DNA from: Parvularcula mediterranea
GTDB lineage: Bacteria; Pseudomonadota; Alphaproteobacteria; Caulobacterales; Parvularculaceae
Assembly (NCBI RefSeq): GCF_013085255.1
Contig: NZ_JABFCX010000003.1
Coordinates: 1,063,288-1,127,287, forward strand
Direction of reading: 5' to 3'
Length of the DNA: 64,000 nt
Both the position numbers and the translations under genes were made by a program. Numbering within the stretch: the first letter of the stretch is position 1; each line of letters begins with the position of its first letter. The notes beneath the pieces were generated by a model that made no database searches, was not told the origin of the DNA, and saw only the letters and a list, made by a program, of their open reading frames with translations. This document shows, in pieces, positions 25,795-33,374 of this stretch.

Positions 25795-25809
25795 TTAACG
25801 GGTGGTTAA
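25795..25809. promoter_or_regulatory. CtrA-type binding site
   Basis: TTAACGGGTGGTTAA is an exact TTAA-N7-TTAA match to the site of CtrA, the cell-cycle master regulator of many alphaproteobacteria. It lies 140 nt before nrdA and 112 nt before the divergent FKBP gene. The larger sequence is a direct repeat of GTTAACGG. Confidence 0.65.
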
Positions 25810-25887
25810 CGGCTGCCGAAATTGTCTCGTTGTGGAAGCCGCGCGAATCATCTTGAAAACTAGTTGTAGCCTTTCTGGCGGCTTCGA

Positions 25888-25903
25888 CCCCAAGATATGG
25901 TGT
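25888..25903. promoter_or_regulatory. NrdR-box-like palindrome before nrdA
   Basis: CCCCAAGATATGGTGT matches the NrdR consensus (ACAC-W-ATATAT-W-GTGT) at about 12 of 16 positions and lies 45 nt before the nrdA ATG. NrdR boxes usually occur in pairs about three helical turns apart; I see no convincing partner. Confidence 0.35.
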
Positions 25904-25948
25904 CCGCCAAGGGCCAGCCACAAACCCGGTAATTCGAGAGGGAACGCC

Positions 25949-27817
25949 ATGAGTCTGACGGAAAACGCCGCTGCCGAGCTCGCATCTGCGCAGGAAGCTG
26001 CCCAGGCCCAGCCGAAACCGGAGCTCCGCGTCGTTCCCCAGATCGTCACCGATCCGTCGCGTGACGCGCTCCTCACCGCCTTCGGCAAGAAGACGATGGA
26101 CGACCGCTATCTCCTCGAAGGCGAAAGCTATCAGGACATGTTCGCCCGTGTCGCCAATGCCTATGCCGACGATCACGAGCATGCCCAGCGCATCTATGAC
26201 TATGTCTCGCGCCTGTGGTTCATGCCGGCGACGCCTGTCCTCTCCAATGGCGGCGCCAAGCGTGGTCTTCCGATCTCCTGCTTCCTGAACAATGTCGATG
26301 ACAGCCTCGAAGGCATTGTCGGCACCTGGAACGAGAATGTCTGGCTGGCATCCAACGGCGGCGGCATCGGCACCTATTGGGGCAATGTCCGCTCGATCGG
26401 TGAGACCGTGAAGGGCTCGGGCCAGACCTCCGGCATCATCCCCTTCATCCGCGTGATGGACAGCCTCACCCTCGCGATCAGCCAGGGCTCGCTTCGCCGC
26501 GGCTCGGCGGCGTGCTACCTCGACGTCCACCACCCGGAGATCGAGGAGTTCCTGGAGATCCGTAAGCCGTCCGGCGATTTCAACCGCCGCAGCCTGAACC
26601 TGCACCACGGCATCAACATCACCGACGACTTCATGGACGCTGTCCGCGAGGGCCGTTCCTTCGCGCTCAAGTCGCCCAAGACCGGCGAAGTCATGAAGAA
26701 GGTCGATGCCCGTGAGCTGTGGCAGAAGATCCTCGAGATCCGCCTTCAGACCGGTGAGCCCTACCTCATCTTCTCGGACACGGTGAACAACTCCATGCCG
26801 AAGCACCAGAAAGACCTCGGTCTCAAGGTGTCGACCTCGAACCTCTGTGCAGAGATCATGCTGCACACGGGCGAGGACCATCTGGGCAATGACCGCACGG
26901 CGGTCTGCTGCCTCTCCTCGCTCAACGCCGAGACCTATGACGAGTGGAAGGACGACGAGCTGTTCATCGAGGACGTCATGCGCTTCCTCGACAATGTGCT
27001 CGAGGACTTCATCCAGCGCGCACCGGACGACATGGCCAAGGCCAAATACTCCGCACAAAGAGAGCGCTCGGTGGGCCTCGGCCTCATGGGCTTCCACTCG
27101 ATGCTCCAGAACAAGGGCATCCCGTTCGAAAGCGGCATGGCCAAGTCATGGAACATGCGCCTCTTCAAGCATATCCGTCAGCATGCGGACCGTGCCTCGG
27201 TCACGCTGGCCAAGGAAAAGGGCGCCTGCCTCGACGCAGAAGAGCGGGGCATCATGCAGCGTTTCAGCCACAAGCTGGCGATTGCTCCGACTGCGTCCAT
27301 TTCGATCATCTGCGGCGGTACGTCGGCCTGCGTTGAGCCGATCCCGACCAACTACTACACCCACAAGACCCTCTCGGGCTCCTTCGCGGTGAAGAACCAG
27401 GCCCTCGAGAAACTGCTCGAGGAAAAGGGTCTCAACGACGACGACATTTGGGCCGGCATCCTCGAGCATGGCGGCTCGGTCCAGCATATCGACGCGCTGA
27501 CCCAGGACGAGAAGGATGTCTTCAAGACCGCCTTCGAGCTCGACCAGCGCTGGGTCATCGAACTCGCCGCCGACCGCGCGCCGTTCATCTGCCAGTCCCA
27601 GTCGATCAACATCTTCCTCCCCGGCGACGTGGATAAGTGGGACCTCCACATGCTCCACTGGACCGCCTGGGAAAAAGGCGTGAAGTCCCTCTACTACTGC
27701 CGAAGCCAAAGCGTTCAGCGCACGGCCTATGCGGGTGGCAAGGAGAAGGAAGCGGCGTCTACGGACGGTTTCGTGATCGAGAAGACGGACTATGATGAGT
27801 GTCTTGCTTGTCAGTGA
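25949..27817 (+). CDS. nrdA: Ribonucleotide reductase large subunit NrdA
   Basis: Aerobic class I reductase, making dNDPs from NDPs. The protein has 622 residues from ATG 25949 (GAGGGAA upstream), short for NrdA because the N-terminal ATP-cone is absent. Catalytic parts: Cys in I-S-C-F-L near 111, the N-L-C-A-E thiyl Cys/Glu near 300, the paired Cys of A-V-C-C-L near 323, the radical-relay tyrosines S-L-Y-Y-C near 580, and the C-terminal C-L-A-C relay. nrdB is not adjacent: a terminator follows. CtrA- and NrdR-like sites lie upstream. Confidence 0.96.
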   Translation: MSLTENAAAELASAQEAAQAQPKPELRVVPQIVTDPSRDALLTAFGKKTMDDRYLLEGESYQDMFARVANAYADDHEHAQRIYDYVSRLWFMPATPVLSNGGAKRGLPISCFLNNVDDSLEGIVGTWNENVWLASNGGGIGTYWGNVRSIGETVKGSGQTSGIIPFIRVMDSLTLAISQGSLRRGSAACYLDVHHPEIEEFLEIRKPSGDFNRRSLNLHHGINITDDFMDAVREGRSFALKSPKTGEVMKKVDARELWQKILEIRLQTGEPYLIFSDTVNNSMPKHQKDLGLKVSTSNLCAEIMLHTGEDHLGNDRTAVCCLSSLNAETYDEWKDDELFIEDVMRFLDNVLEDFIQRAPDDMAKAKYSAQRERSVGLGLMGFHSMLQNKGIPFESGMAKSWNMRLFKHIRQHADRASVTLAKEKGACLDAEERGIMQRFSHKLAIAPTASISIICGGTSACVEPIPTNYYTHKTLSGSFAVKNQALEKLLEEKGLNDDDIWAGILEHGGSVQHIDALTQDEKDVFKTAFELDQRWVIELAADRAPFICQSQSINIFLPGDVDKWDLHMLHWTAWEKGVKSLYYCRSQSVQRTAYAGGKEKEAASTDGFVIEKTDYDECLACQ

Positions 27818-27835
27818 GGCGGACAGAAAAGCTTC

Positions 27836-27864
27836 AAAAAGGCGGCCAATCGGCCGCCTTTTTT
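27836..27864 (+). terminator. Rho-independent terminator after nrdA
   Basis: AAAAAGGCGGCC pairs with GGCCGCCTTTTT around a 4-nt loop (AATC), ending in a T-run. It lies 19 nt after the nrdA stop and isolates nrdA from what follows. Confidence 0.92.
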
Positions 27865-28031
27865 GTGCGAATTCCCGCTCGCAGTGCGGTCGAAATTCGG
27901 CACTCAACCGGAGCGAGCTAAGCCGTTCACGATCGCGAGACTTAAGCGGAAATACCTCATAACTCACTTGAGGAAGCCCGAATTTCGATCTGTATCACCG
28001 AGGAAAGACACATCCAATTCGGGGGCACACT

Positions 28032-28667
28032 ATGGCTATATACGAACTGAAATTTTCAGGTTCCTCTGCTTTCGAGGGACAAGAAATACTGAATGTTTAC
28101 CCACGGGGCACCAGCGTTGTCGGAACCGTGCAGATCACGACGGATGCGACAGTCGAGAGTTCCTTCACGAGCGTAGACCGGCTGTCGGGTGAGGTCTTTA
28201 GAAGCTTTGAGACATACTCAGGGTTTCTAGTAGACGGCACCGTTGCTGTGGGTGAGGACATCTATGATGTCACGCTCGGCGGGCTGAGCATTGAGATCGA
28301 TACGAACTACTTCAACCAAAATGTTCCTGATACGCTCAGCTTCGATTTCACTTTCGATGCGTTCAAGAACGGTATCGGCGCGCGCTGGAGCGTTAAGTTC
28401 GAAATGCCAACGACGCTCAGCGAGGTGAACCTCGAAGACGCTTTGGCTGAAGGCGATCTAGGTCCATTGCTCCCTGGTGGCTCGCCTTCTTTAAACGGCC
28501 TCTACGCAGGGGCGCAGGGCCCCAACCTGTTCACTGAGAATACCTCTTTCTCGCTGGACCGATTAAATGAGATGCCGCCTGCGAGCGAAGTGCCGCTGCC
28601 TGGGGCGGCTTTCCTCATCTTTCCAGCGCTGGTCGTAGCGTTCGCACGCAGCCGCTTGAAGGCCTGA
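28032..28667 (+). CDS. Protein with VPLPG-type CTERM sorting signal
   Basis: Protein of 211 residues. The C-terminus has V-P-L-P-G, a hydrophobic stretch (A-A-F-L-I-F-P-A-L-V-V-A-F-A) and R-S-R-L-K, the tripartite layout of VPLPA-CTERM signals cut by exosortase-like enzymes. The rest is beta-rich, like secreted PEP-CTERM proteins. Oddly, no N-terminal signal peptide is seen (starts M-A-I-Y-E-L-K-F), so the true start may be lost or wrongly placed. It is more AT-rich than its neighbours and is bounded by a terminator and by repeats, which hints at transfer. Confidence 0.7.
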   Translation: MAIYELKFSGSSAFEGQEILNVYPRGTSVVGTVQITTDATVESSFTSVDRLSGEVFRSFETYSGFLVDGTVAVGEDIYDVTLGGLSIEIDTNYFNQNVPDTLSFDFTFDAFKNGIGARWSVKFEMPTTLSEVNLEDALAEGDLGPLLPGGSPSLNGLYAGAQGPNLFTENTSFSLDRLNEMPPASEVPLPGAAFLIFPALVVAFARSRLKA

Positions 28668-28696
28668 GAAGCTTTCAAAGGCAAAACTCTTCGCGC

Positions 28697-28779
28697 CGTA
28701 GGGCGGAACGCGGTAGCGATCCGCCGTGGCTGGGCGCAACTCTTCCGTCGGCGGATCGTCTTCGACGTTCCGCCCTACG
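28697..28779. repeat. GTAGGGCGGA-family inverted repeat
   Basis: CGTAGGGCGGAACG (28697-28710) and CGTTCCGCCCTACG (28766-28779) are perfect inverted copies; inside, CGATCCGCCG and CGGCGGATCG are a nested second pair. It resembles the widespread REP-like GTAGGG elements found between bacterial genes. Confidence 0.8.
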
Positions 28780-28850
28780 AGTGCTGAGCATGCCGCGCCG
28801 CCCATCCCCGAAAACGCTTTCGCGCAGTGAGTATCCTACGCCCGCCGTCG

Positions 28851-28961
28851 CCGTCTTCCCGGACGACGCGGAGCGGCGAGCCGGGATCCATGGACTGACG
28901 GTTCCTCCCCTTACGGACAATTGGTCCGTGGATCCCGGATAAGCCTGCGGCTTTCCGGGAG
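28851..28961. repeat. Palindromic intergenic repeat, copy 2
   Basis: The left arm starts CCGTCTTCCCGGACG and ends CCGGGATCCATGGAC (28881-28895); the right arm starts GTCCGTGGATCCCGG (28924) and ends CTTTCCGGGAG. The arms are inverted copies, matching the arms at 5431-5560. Confidence 0.8.
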
Positions 28962-28993
28962 AGCGGTCAGGGGAGACGAGAAAACCTGAGACC

Positions 28994-29149
28994 TGTCATC
29001 CCGGATGCCGAGAGGCAGTCCAGGACCCATACGCCGCACTTCTGCACGACGCTGGGAAGCAGCGGCGGGGAGGGCGAGCTACCTTCGGCAAACCCCCAGC
29101 TTACCGATTATGGGTTCCGGACAGACCCTCCGGGCCTTCCGGAATGACA
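28994..29149. repeat. Palindromic intergenic repeat, copy 3
   Basis: TGTCATCCCGGATGCC at the left and CCTTCCGGAATGACA at the right are inverted, with CAGGACCCAT and ATGGGTTCCGG as inner arms. Same general design as copies 1 and 2 with a more diverged core. Confidence 0.75.
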
Positions 29150-29197
29150 AGGGAGAGAGCCCTTCGGCATGCCCGGAGAGAGTTGCTCTCGACGCCC

Positions 29198-29881
29198 TCA
29201 GGCTGTCGTCACGAAAGAATTGACCGTCAGGCGGCCGGTCTTGATGTCCGTCGTGAAGGCGCGGTCGTTGGAGATATCGCCGGAGTGGAGCGTCATGCTG
29301 CGGTAGATGATCGCGCGGTTGAACTTCGCCTTGTACGAAGCAATCCTCTCAAATTGCTCCGTGTCTCCATTGAGGTAGCCGGGCGCAGGTTCGCCGAAAG
29401 CCTCGGTCTCGCGGTCGATTTCCTTGAGGAGGGGGAGGCTCCGCTCCTGGGGCACGGTTTCGAACCCTGTCGCCCGGTGCCTGTAAAAGGATGTGCCGCC
29501 ATCTTCCTCATCACACAGATAATGGAGGATCGCCAGCATGTTCGGGTCGGAGGTATCGTAGTGCGCCCGCCGCTGCTCAGGCTTCAGCGCTGCAGGCGGC
29601 GTGGTGACATAGGAGAGGTAGCACTGCTTCACCGCGGGATTGCTCTTTATGCCGAAGACCTCCCTCGTTGCGTACTTCAGGGCCTCAGACGCACCCCGCA
29701 GGTACCCCGGATCGAACTGCGCTCTCACCCCGGGAAAGAACGCGCCGCTCTCTCCGAACGTGGCCTTGCTGGCAAACTCCATGATCTGATCAGCATAGGG
29801 AACAAAGTCGTCGATCACGACAACGGGCTGCTGCTCCCGGCCATGCCGGTGCACAATGATCCCGTCCGGCGGCTGCTGCAT
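29198..29881 (-). CDS. DUF6445-like, 2OG-Fe(II) oxygenase-like protein
   Basis: Protein of 227 residues. A jelly-roll type pattern: R-R-A-H-Y-D-T near 104-110 supplies an H-x-D pair and Y-R-S-M-T-L-H-S-G-D near 195-204 the distal His, with a late R-L-T-V-N-S-F. This fits Fe(II)/2-oxoglutarate oxygenases; the closest family I recall is DUF6445, often seen near tryptophan halogenases in Caulobacterales-type genomes. No halogenase is here. The function is inferred only from the metal-ligand pattern. Confidence 0.65.
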   Translation of the reverse strand: MQQPPDGIIVHRHGREQQPVVVIDDFVPYADQIMEFASKATFGESGAFFPGVRAQFDPGYLRGASEALKYATREVFGIKSNPAVKQCYLSYVTTPPAALKPEQRRAHYDTSDPNMLAILHYLCDEEDGGTSFYRHRATGFETVPQERSLPLLKEIDRETEAFGEPAPGYLNGDTEQFERIASYKAKFNRAIIYRSMTLHSGDISNDRAFTTDIKTGRLTVNSFVTTA

Positions 29882-30021
29882 GGTCCGAAGCCTTCGTCAC
29901 CCTGTTGCGCGCCAGAGTGCATGATCTGCCTTTGATGAGCAAACCCTCCGCCCCAGCCCGCTTGCACGGAAGCATGGGAGGAAGCCATAAGCGCCGGAGA
30001 CACCAGAAGGAGCGCGCGCCC

Positions 30022-30315
30022 ATGCCCAATTTCCTCCTCATCGGCAGGGACCACAAGGGAAAGCCTGAACGCCGGGCTGGCGCGCGTGAGGCGCATCTTG
30101 CGCTGGCGGAGAGGCTTTATGCCGAGGGCACGCTCCTCCACGCCGGGGCGCTCCTCGACGAGGAGGGAGGCATGGCCGGGTCGGTGGTCCTCTACCGCGC
30201 CGAAAGCCGCGAGACCCTGGACGCGCTCCTCAAGGACGAGCCCTACATTAAGGCCAATGTCTGGGCCGAGGTGGAGATCACCGAATACCGCGCCGCGCCG
30301 TTCCTGACCGATTGA
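30022..30315 (+). CDS. YCII-related domain protein
   Basis: Protein of 97 residues from ATG 30022 with AAGGAG upstream. It follows the YCII pattern: F-L-L-I-G-R-D-H-K, R-A-G-A-R-E-A-H-L near 18-26, G-T-L-L-H-A-G-A-L-L, and D-P/D-E-P-Y-x-x-A-x-V near 72-79. This dimeric ferredoxin-like fold has no settled function. Confidence 0.88.
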   Translation: MPNFLLIGRDHKGKPERRAGAREAHLALAERLYAEGTLLHAGALLDEEGGMAGSVVLYRAESRETLDALLKDEPYIKANVWAEVEITEYRAAPFLTD

Positions 30316-30349
30316 TCGAGCGCAAAGCTGCGCTTTGCCTCAGGCGATA

Positions 30350-30369
30350 GCCTCCTCCATAAAGGAGGC
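30350..30369 (+). promoter_or_regulatory. Hairpin sequestering a ribosome site
   Basis: GCCTCCT (30350-30356) pairs perfectly with AGGAGGC (30363-30369) around a 6-nt loop. The 3' arm is the whole Shine-Dalgarno AGGAGG of the gene starting at ATG 30373. An extra hairpin, GCAAAGC-TGC-GCTTTGC, lies just upstream (30322-30338). Confidence 0.5.
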
Positions 30370-30372
30370 CCC

Positions 30373-30615
30373 ATGTCCCAAGGCGAGCTCACGACCTTCC
30401 TCGGCTGGTTCACGCTCCTGAACTATGGCGCGATAGCCTTTTCGTTCCTGATGCTGACGATCCTGCGCGGCCCCATCATGGCCATCCACTCAAAGGCAAC
30501 AGGCGTTCCGGAGGCGGAGCTTCCCGTCCTCTACTTCCAATTCTACGCTCTCTACAAAGTCATCATCATGATCTTTGGCCTCATCCCCTGGATCATCCTG
30601 CGCTACATCATGTGA
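30373..30615 (+). CDS. Small two-pass membrane protein (DUF6868-like)
   Basis: Protein of 80 residues with hydrophobic segments at about 8-30 and 55-76 and a conserved-looking F-L-G-W-F-T-L-L-N-Y-G-A start. It resembles DUF6868 proteins; function unknown. Its strong AAAGGAGG site is inside a predicted hairpin. Confidence 0.7.
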   Translation: MSQGELTTFLGWFTLLNYGAIAFSFLMLTILRGPIMAIHSKATGVPEAELPVLYFQFYALYKVIIMIFGLIPWIILRYIM

Positions 30616-30695
30616 ACGCGGACTGCGCACAGCACTTTCCGAGGAGGCAGGGCGCTGGCACTCTTTTCTCAGAACAAAGAGAGGGATGACCCCAG

Positions 30696-31229
30696 ATGCT
30701 CCTGACACTGCTTGCCAGCCTCGCGCTCCATGACCCTAAGATCGTGGCTCCCGGTGAGGGAGAGCCCGTGGCGGTGCCCTTCCACCCGGTCTTTCAGCTC
30801 ATCGGCAAGGGCGAGACCGAGAGCAACGCGACCTTCTATGAGTTCCGCGTCCCGCCCAAAACCGCAGGCGCTCCGCCCCACACCCACACCAAGGAGGACG
30901 AGTTCTTCTACGTTCTCTCTGGGGGGGTCTCGCTGATGAACGGCGACGAGATCACCGTCGCAGGCCCCGGCACCCTGGCAGCGCTCACCCGTGGTCACCT
31001 CCATGCCTTCTGGAACGCGGGCGATGAAGAGGTCGTGATGCTGATGGCCACTGTCGGCGGTGAGTTCGAGGAGTTCTTCGATGCCGTGGCGATGCGCCTG
31101 CGCGAAGAAAAGCCTGCCTCGCCTGAAGCTGCGGGCGCCCTCGTTGGTCAGATCGCGGCGTCCAAGGGCATCACCATCGACATGTCCAAAGTCCCCGCTG
31201 AAGCCCGCCAACTCTACGGCATGGAGTGA
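30696..31229 (+). CDS. Cupin-domain protein
   Basis: Protein of 177 residues. The first cupin motif is P-H-T-H-T-K-E-D-E-F-F-Y-V-L-S-G near 64-79, with the metal-binding His pair and Glu; the second is G-H-L-H-A-F-W-N near 102-109. Single-domain cupin, function unspecified. The hydrophobic first ten residues are too short for a clear signal peptide. Confidence 0.85.
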   Translation: MLLTLLASLALHDPKIVAPGEGEPVAVPFHPVFQLIGKGETESNATFYEFRVPPKTAGAPPHTHTKEDEFFYVLSGGVSLMNGDEITVAGPGTLAALTRGHLHAFWNAGDEEVVMLMATVGGEFEEFFDAVAMRLREEKPASPEAAGALVGQIAASKGITIDMSKVPAEARQLYGME

Positions 31230-31291
31230 GCTGACCCCATCGTGAAGCTCCGGCGCTTGGCGGGGTGGGGGCAGTGCACCATGTGTCCGGC

Positions 31292-31726
31292 ATGGGAATG
31301 ACACGCCGCCTCGACGCCCTCAGCTATCTCGGCAAACGCCTCACCCGCATCTGGCAGGAGGAGGAGGCCGAGGCTGGTGAGCGGATGGAGAAGGTGGAGA
31401 AGAACCTCTTCGGCACCATCAAGCGCCTCGGCAAGCGCCTGGCACGGTCGCTCCTCGAGGACGTGCTCACGGCCTATTGCGTGATGCGCGATCCCGACAC
31501 CCCGTGGCAGGCCAAGGCCATCCTCGCCGGCGCGCTCGTCTACTTCATCCAGCCTTTTGACGTGATCCCTGACGTCATGCCCATGGGGCTCGTCGACGAT
31601 GCGGCCATCCTCGCAGCAGCGCTGGAGCGGGTCGGCCGGTACACCGATGATCGGCACAGGGACGAAGCTCGGGCCATACTGGACAAGCTGTTCGGCGAGA
31701 AAGAGGCGATTGTCCCCGCCTCCTGA
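31292..31726 (+). CDS. DUF1232 (YkvA-type) membrane protein
   Basis: Protein of 144 residues from ATG 31292; 31298 or GTG 31265 are alternatives with equally poor ribosome sites. The DUF1232 signature is A-G-A-L-V-Y-F-I-Q-P-F-D-V-I-P-D-V near 80-96, with V-D-D-A-A-I-L following. An N-terminal charged coiled region precedes it. Function unknown. Confidence 0.85.
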   Translation: MGMTRRLDALSYLGKRLTRIWQEEEAEAGERMEKVEKNLFGTIKRLGKRLARSLLEDVLTAYCVMRDPDTPWQAKAILAGALVYFIQPFDVIPDVMPMGLVDDAAILAAALERVGRYTDDRHRDEARAILDKLFGEKEAIVPAS

Positions 31727-31747
31727 TCCTGTGCTAGGCTGAGGGTC

Positions 31748-32419
31748 TCAGCCCATGGAGATGGGGTTCACCCGCTCTTCAAAGCGCTTGCGGTCCTGAA
31801 GCCAGACCCACCAGGTGTAGAAGGCGAGCCCTAGGAACCCAACAAGGTTGAGGGCCGCCACGACCCAACCGGGTACCGCGCCGATATGCAGGCTTTCAAA
31901 GCCTGCCGCGCCGCCAGCAGCGCCAAGGCATTTCCCGTAAAGCGCCATCGTCTGCACCGTGAAGATCCACATGTAATTCCGCCGCAGGCGACGCCCCAGC
32001 GCCCGGCTGAAGGCGATATGGTGCTCTGGGCGCTGATAATCTTCAGCCAGACGATCAAGCCAGACCGGGTCCTCGACCTTCTCCCGCCGCAACATCGGCG
32101 CGTAGAAATAGATCTCCAGCCACCTAGCTCGCGCGCGCCAGACGTTGAAGTACCTGTACCGCCGGGCCTCCAGATAGAGGAACACACCGATCAGGAACGC
32201 TACGAGGAAAAGGGGCAGGGCCGAGCTGTCCGCCGTCTGGTAGGAGATCGTCAGCGCAAGGCCGAGGCTCACCACAGACCAATTGGTCGTGGCATCGAGC
32301 CGGGTCCGCCAGATCGTCGAGCGATAGACCTCGCCCCGGTAAAGGTGAGCGAGCGCACCGAGCTCCGAGCCCGTGAAGGCTTCGCAGTCTGGGTCGAGGG
32401 GCGGTTTACCGCCGTCCAT
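31748..32419 (-). CDS. DUF2270 integral membrane protein
   Basis: Protein of 223 residues with GGAGG upstream. It follows the DUF2270 pattern: H-L-Y-R-G-E-V-Y-R-S-T-I-W-R-T-R-L-D-A-T-T-N-W near 26-48, then A-R-R-Y-R-Y-F-N-V-W-R-A-R near 85, and R-R-N-Y-M-W-I. Membrane segments at about 50-80 and two near the C-terminus. Function unknown. Confidence 0.88.
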   Translation of the reverse strand: MDGGKPPLDPDCEAFTGSELGALAHLYRGEVYRSTIWRTRLDATTNWSVVSLGLALTISYQTADSSALPLFLVAFLIGVFLYLEARRYRYFNVWRARARWLEIYFYAPMLRREKVEDPVWLDRLAEDYQRPEHHIAFSRALGRRLRRNYMWIFTVQTMALYGKCLGAAGGAAGFESLHIGAVPGWVVAALNLVGFLGLAFYTWWVWLQDRKRFEERVNPISMG

Positions 32420-32490
32420 CAGGGCACCTCCGGGGCTCGCCCGGATGCCTTACGCCAAATTGGTTTTCAATTTGAAGAGCGAGCCTCAGA

Positions 32491-33009
32491 TCACTCGGCA
32501 GCGTCGTCGTCTTCCGCGTCGCAGGCGTTGTCATCGCCTTCCTCGGCGTCCTCGTCGCAAGGCTCTTCATCCTCGGCAGGTTCCACATAGGTGCCGAGCA
32601 CCAGGTCGCCGTCCTTAGCCTCAGGGCGGAGGGGCCGCTTGCGCTCTGCAAGCCCCGGATCACCGGTCCGCAGTTCACCATCGACGAAATAGGTGTTCCC
32701 GCTGACCGGATCCATGAACCAGTAGCGGCCCGACTGGGGTTCGTAGCGGACCTCCACGTCCACCGCCTCACCGAGGACGTAGCACTCGGCCGTGTCGTCG
32801 ATGCAGCCGGTGAAGCTGGCTGGAACGTCGGTGCGCAGTGAGGCGAGCACATAGGGGCGCTCTTCGCCGCCGGGGCCGGTGTGGCCGCCGCCAATGCTGA
32901 GGCTTGGAACGTTGAGCCCTGCTTCGGTCGCAGGCGCTTCATCGACCGCTGAACAGGCTGCTCCAGCGAGGATCGCTGCGCCGAAAATTGCTTTGATAGC
33001 GAACCGCAT
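32491..33009 (-). CDS. Putative lipoprotein
   Basis: Protein of 172 residues from ATG 33009; the lipobox A-G-A-A-C (Cys about 17) is followed by an acidic protein with two Cys (T-G-C-I-D, E-C-Y-V) in the middle and a tail of Glu/Asp runs (C-D-E-D-A-E-E-G-D-D). The acidic tail is low-complexity. No family recognised. Confidence 0.7.
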   Translation of the reverse strand: MRFAIKAIFGAAILAGAACSAVDEAPATEAGLNVPSLSIGGGHTGPGGEERPYVLASLRTDVPASFTGCIDDTAECYVLGEAVDVEVRYEPQSGRYWFMDPVSGNTYFVDGELRTGDPGLAERKRPLRPEAKDGDLVLGTYVEPAEDEEPCDEDAEEGDDNACDAEDDDAAE

Positions 33010-33095
33010 GCCGCCCCCGATTGGTCTTTCGCTAACCATAGCGCGGGCCGAGCCGCGCGGCGAGGGGGCTCTTCAAAACTTCAACGAGCCGTCAT

Positions 33096-33374
33096 TCAGG
33101 CGATGATGTCGGGGAAGAGCTGGTCGCGCAGTTCCTGGATCTGGTCCTTGAGGATCAGCTTGCGCTTCTTCATCCGGCCGATGGTCAGGCGGTCATAGGG
33201 CATCCGCTCTTCCATGGTCAGGATCGCCTGGTCGAGGTCCCGGTGCTCTTCTTCGAGCTGGCGGATCTTCAGCTCGAGCGCCTCGTCATTGGCACCGTCA
33301 GGCTTGGGGGCAACGTCGTTCGCGCCGCCATCGCCATCGATCACCGTAAAGGGAGGCTTTCCGTCACCGCTCAT
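33096..33374 (-). CDS. YdcH/DUF465 family small protein
   Basis: Protein of 92 residues. The C-terminal half has the DUF465 pattern I-R-Q-L-E-E-E-H-R-D-L-D-Q-A-I then R-L-T-I-G-R-M-K-K-R-K-L-I-L-K-D-Q-I near 64-82. Its ATG overlaps the stop of the TIGR02444 gene. Function unknown; widespread in proteobacteria. Confidence 0.85.
   Translation of the reverse strand: MSGDGKPPFTVIDGDGGANDVAPKPDGANDEALELKIRQLEEEHRDLDQAILTMEERMPYDRLTIGRMKKRKLILKDQIQELRDQLFPDIIA

Noticed and set aside
25730-27097. 455-residue leftward frame over nrdA
   Set aside because: Antisense to the conserved nrdA and crosses its promoter region; no family likeness.
28680-29160. CRISPR array
   Set aside because: Repeats are inverted, few, of different lengths and not regularly spaced; no cas gene is near.
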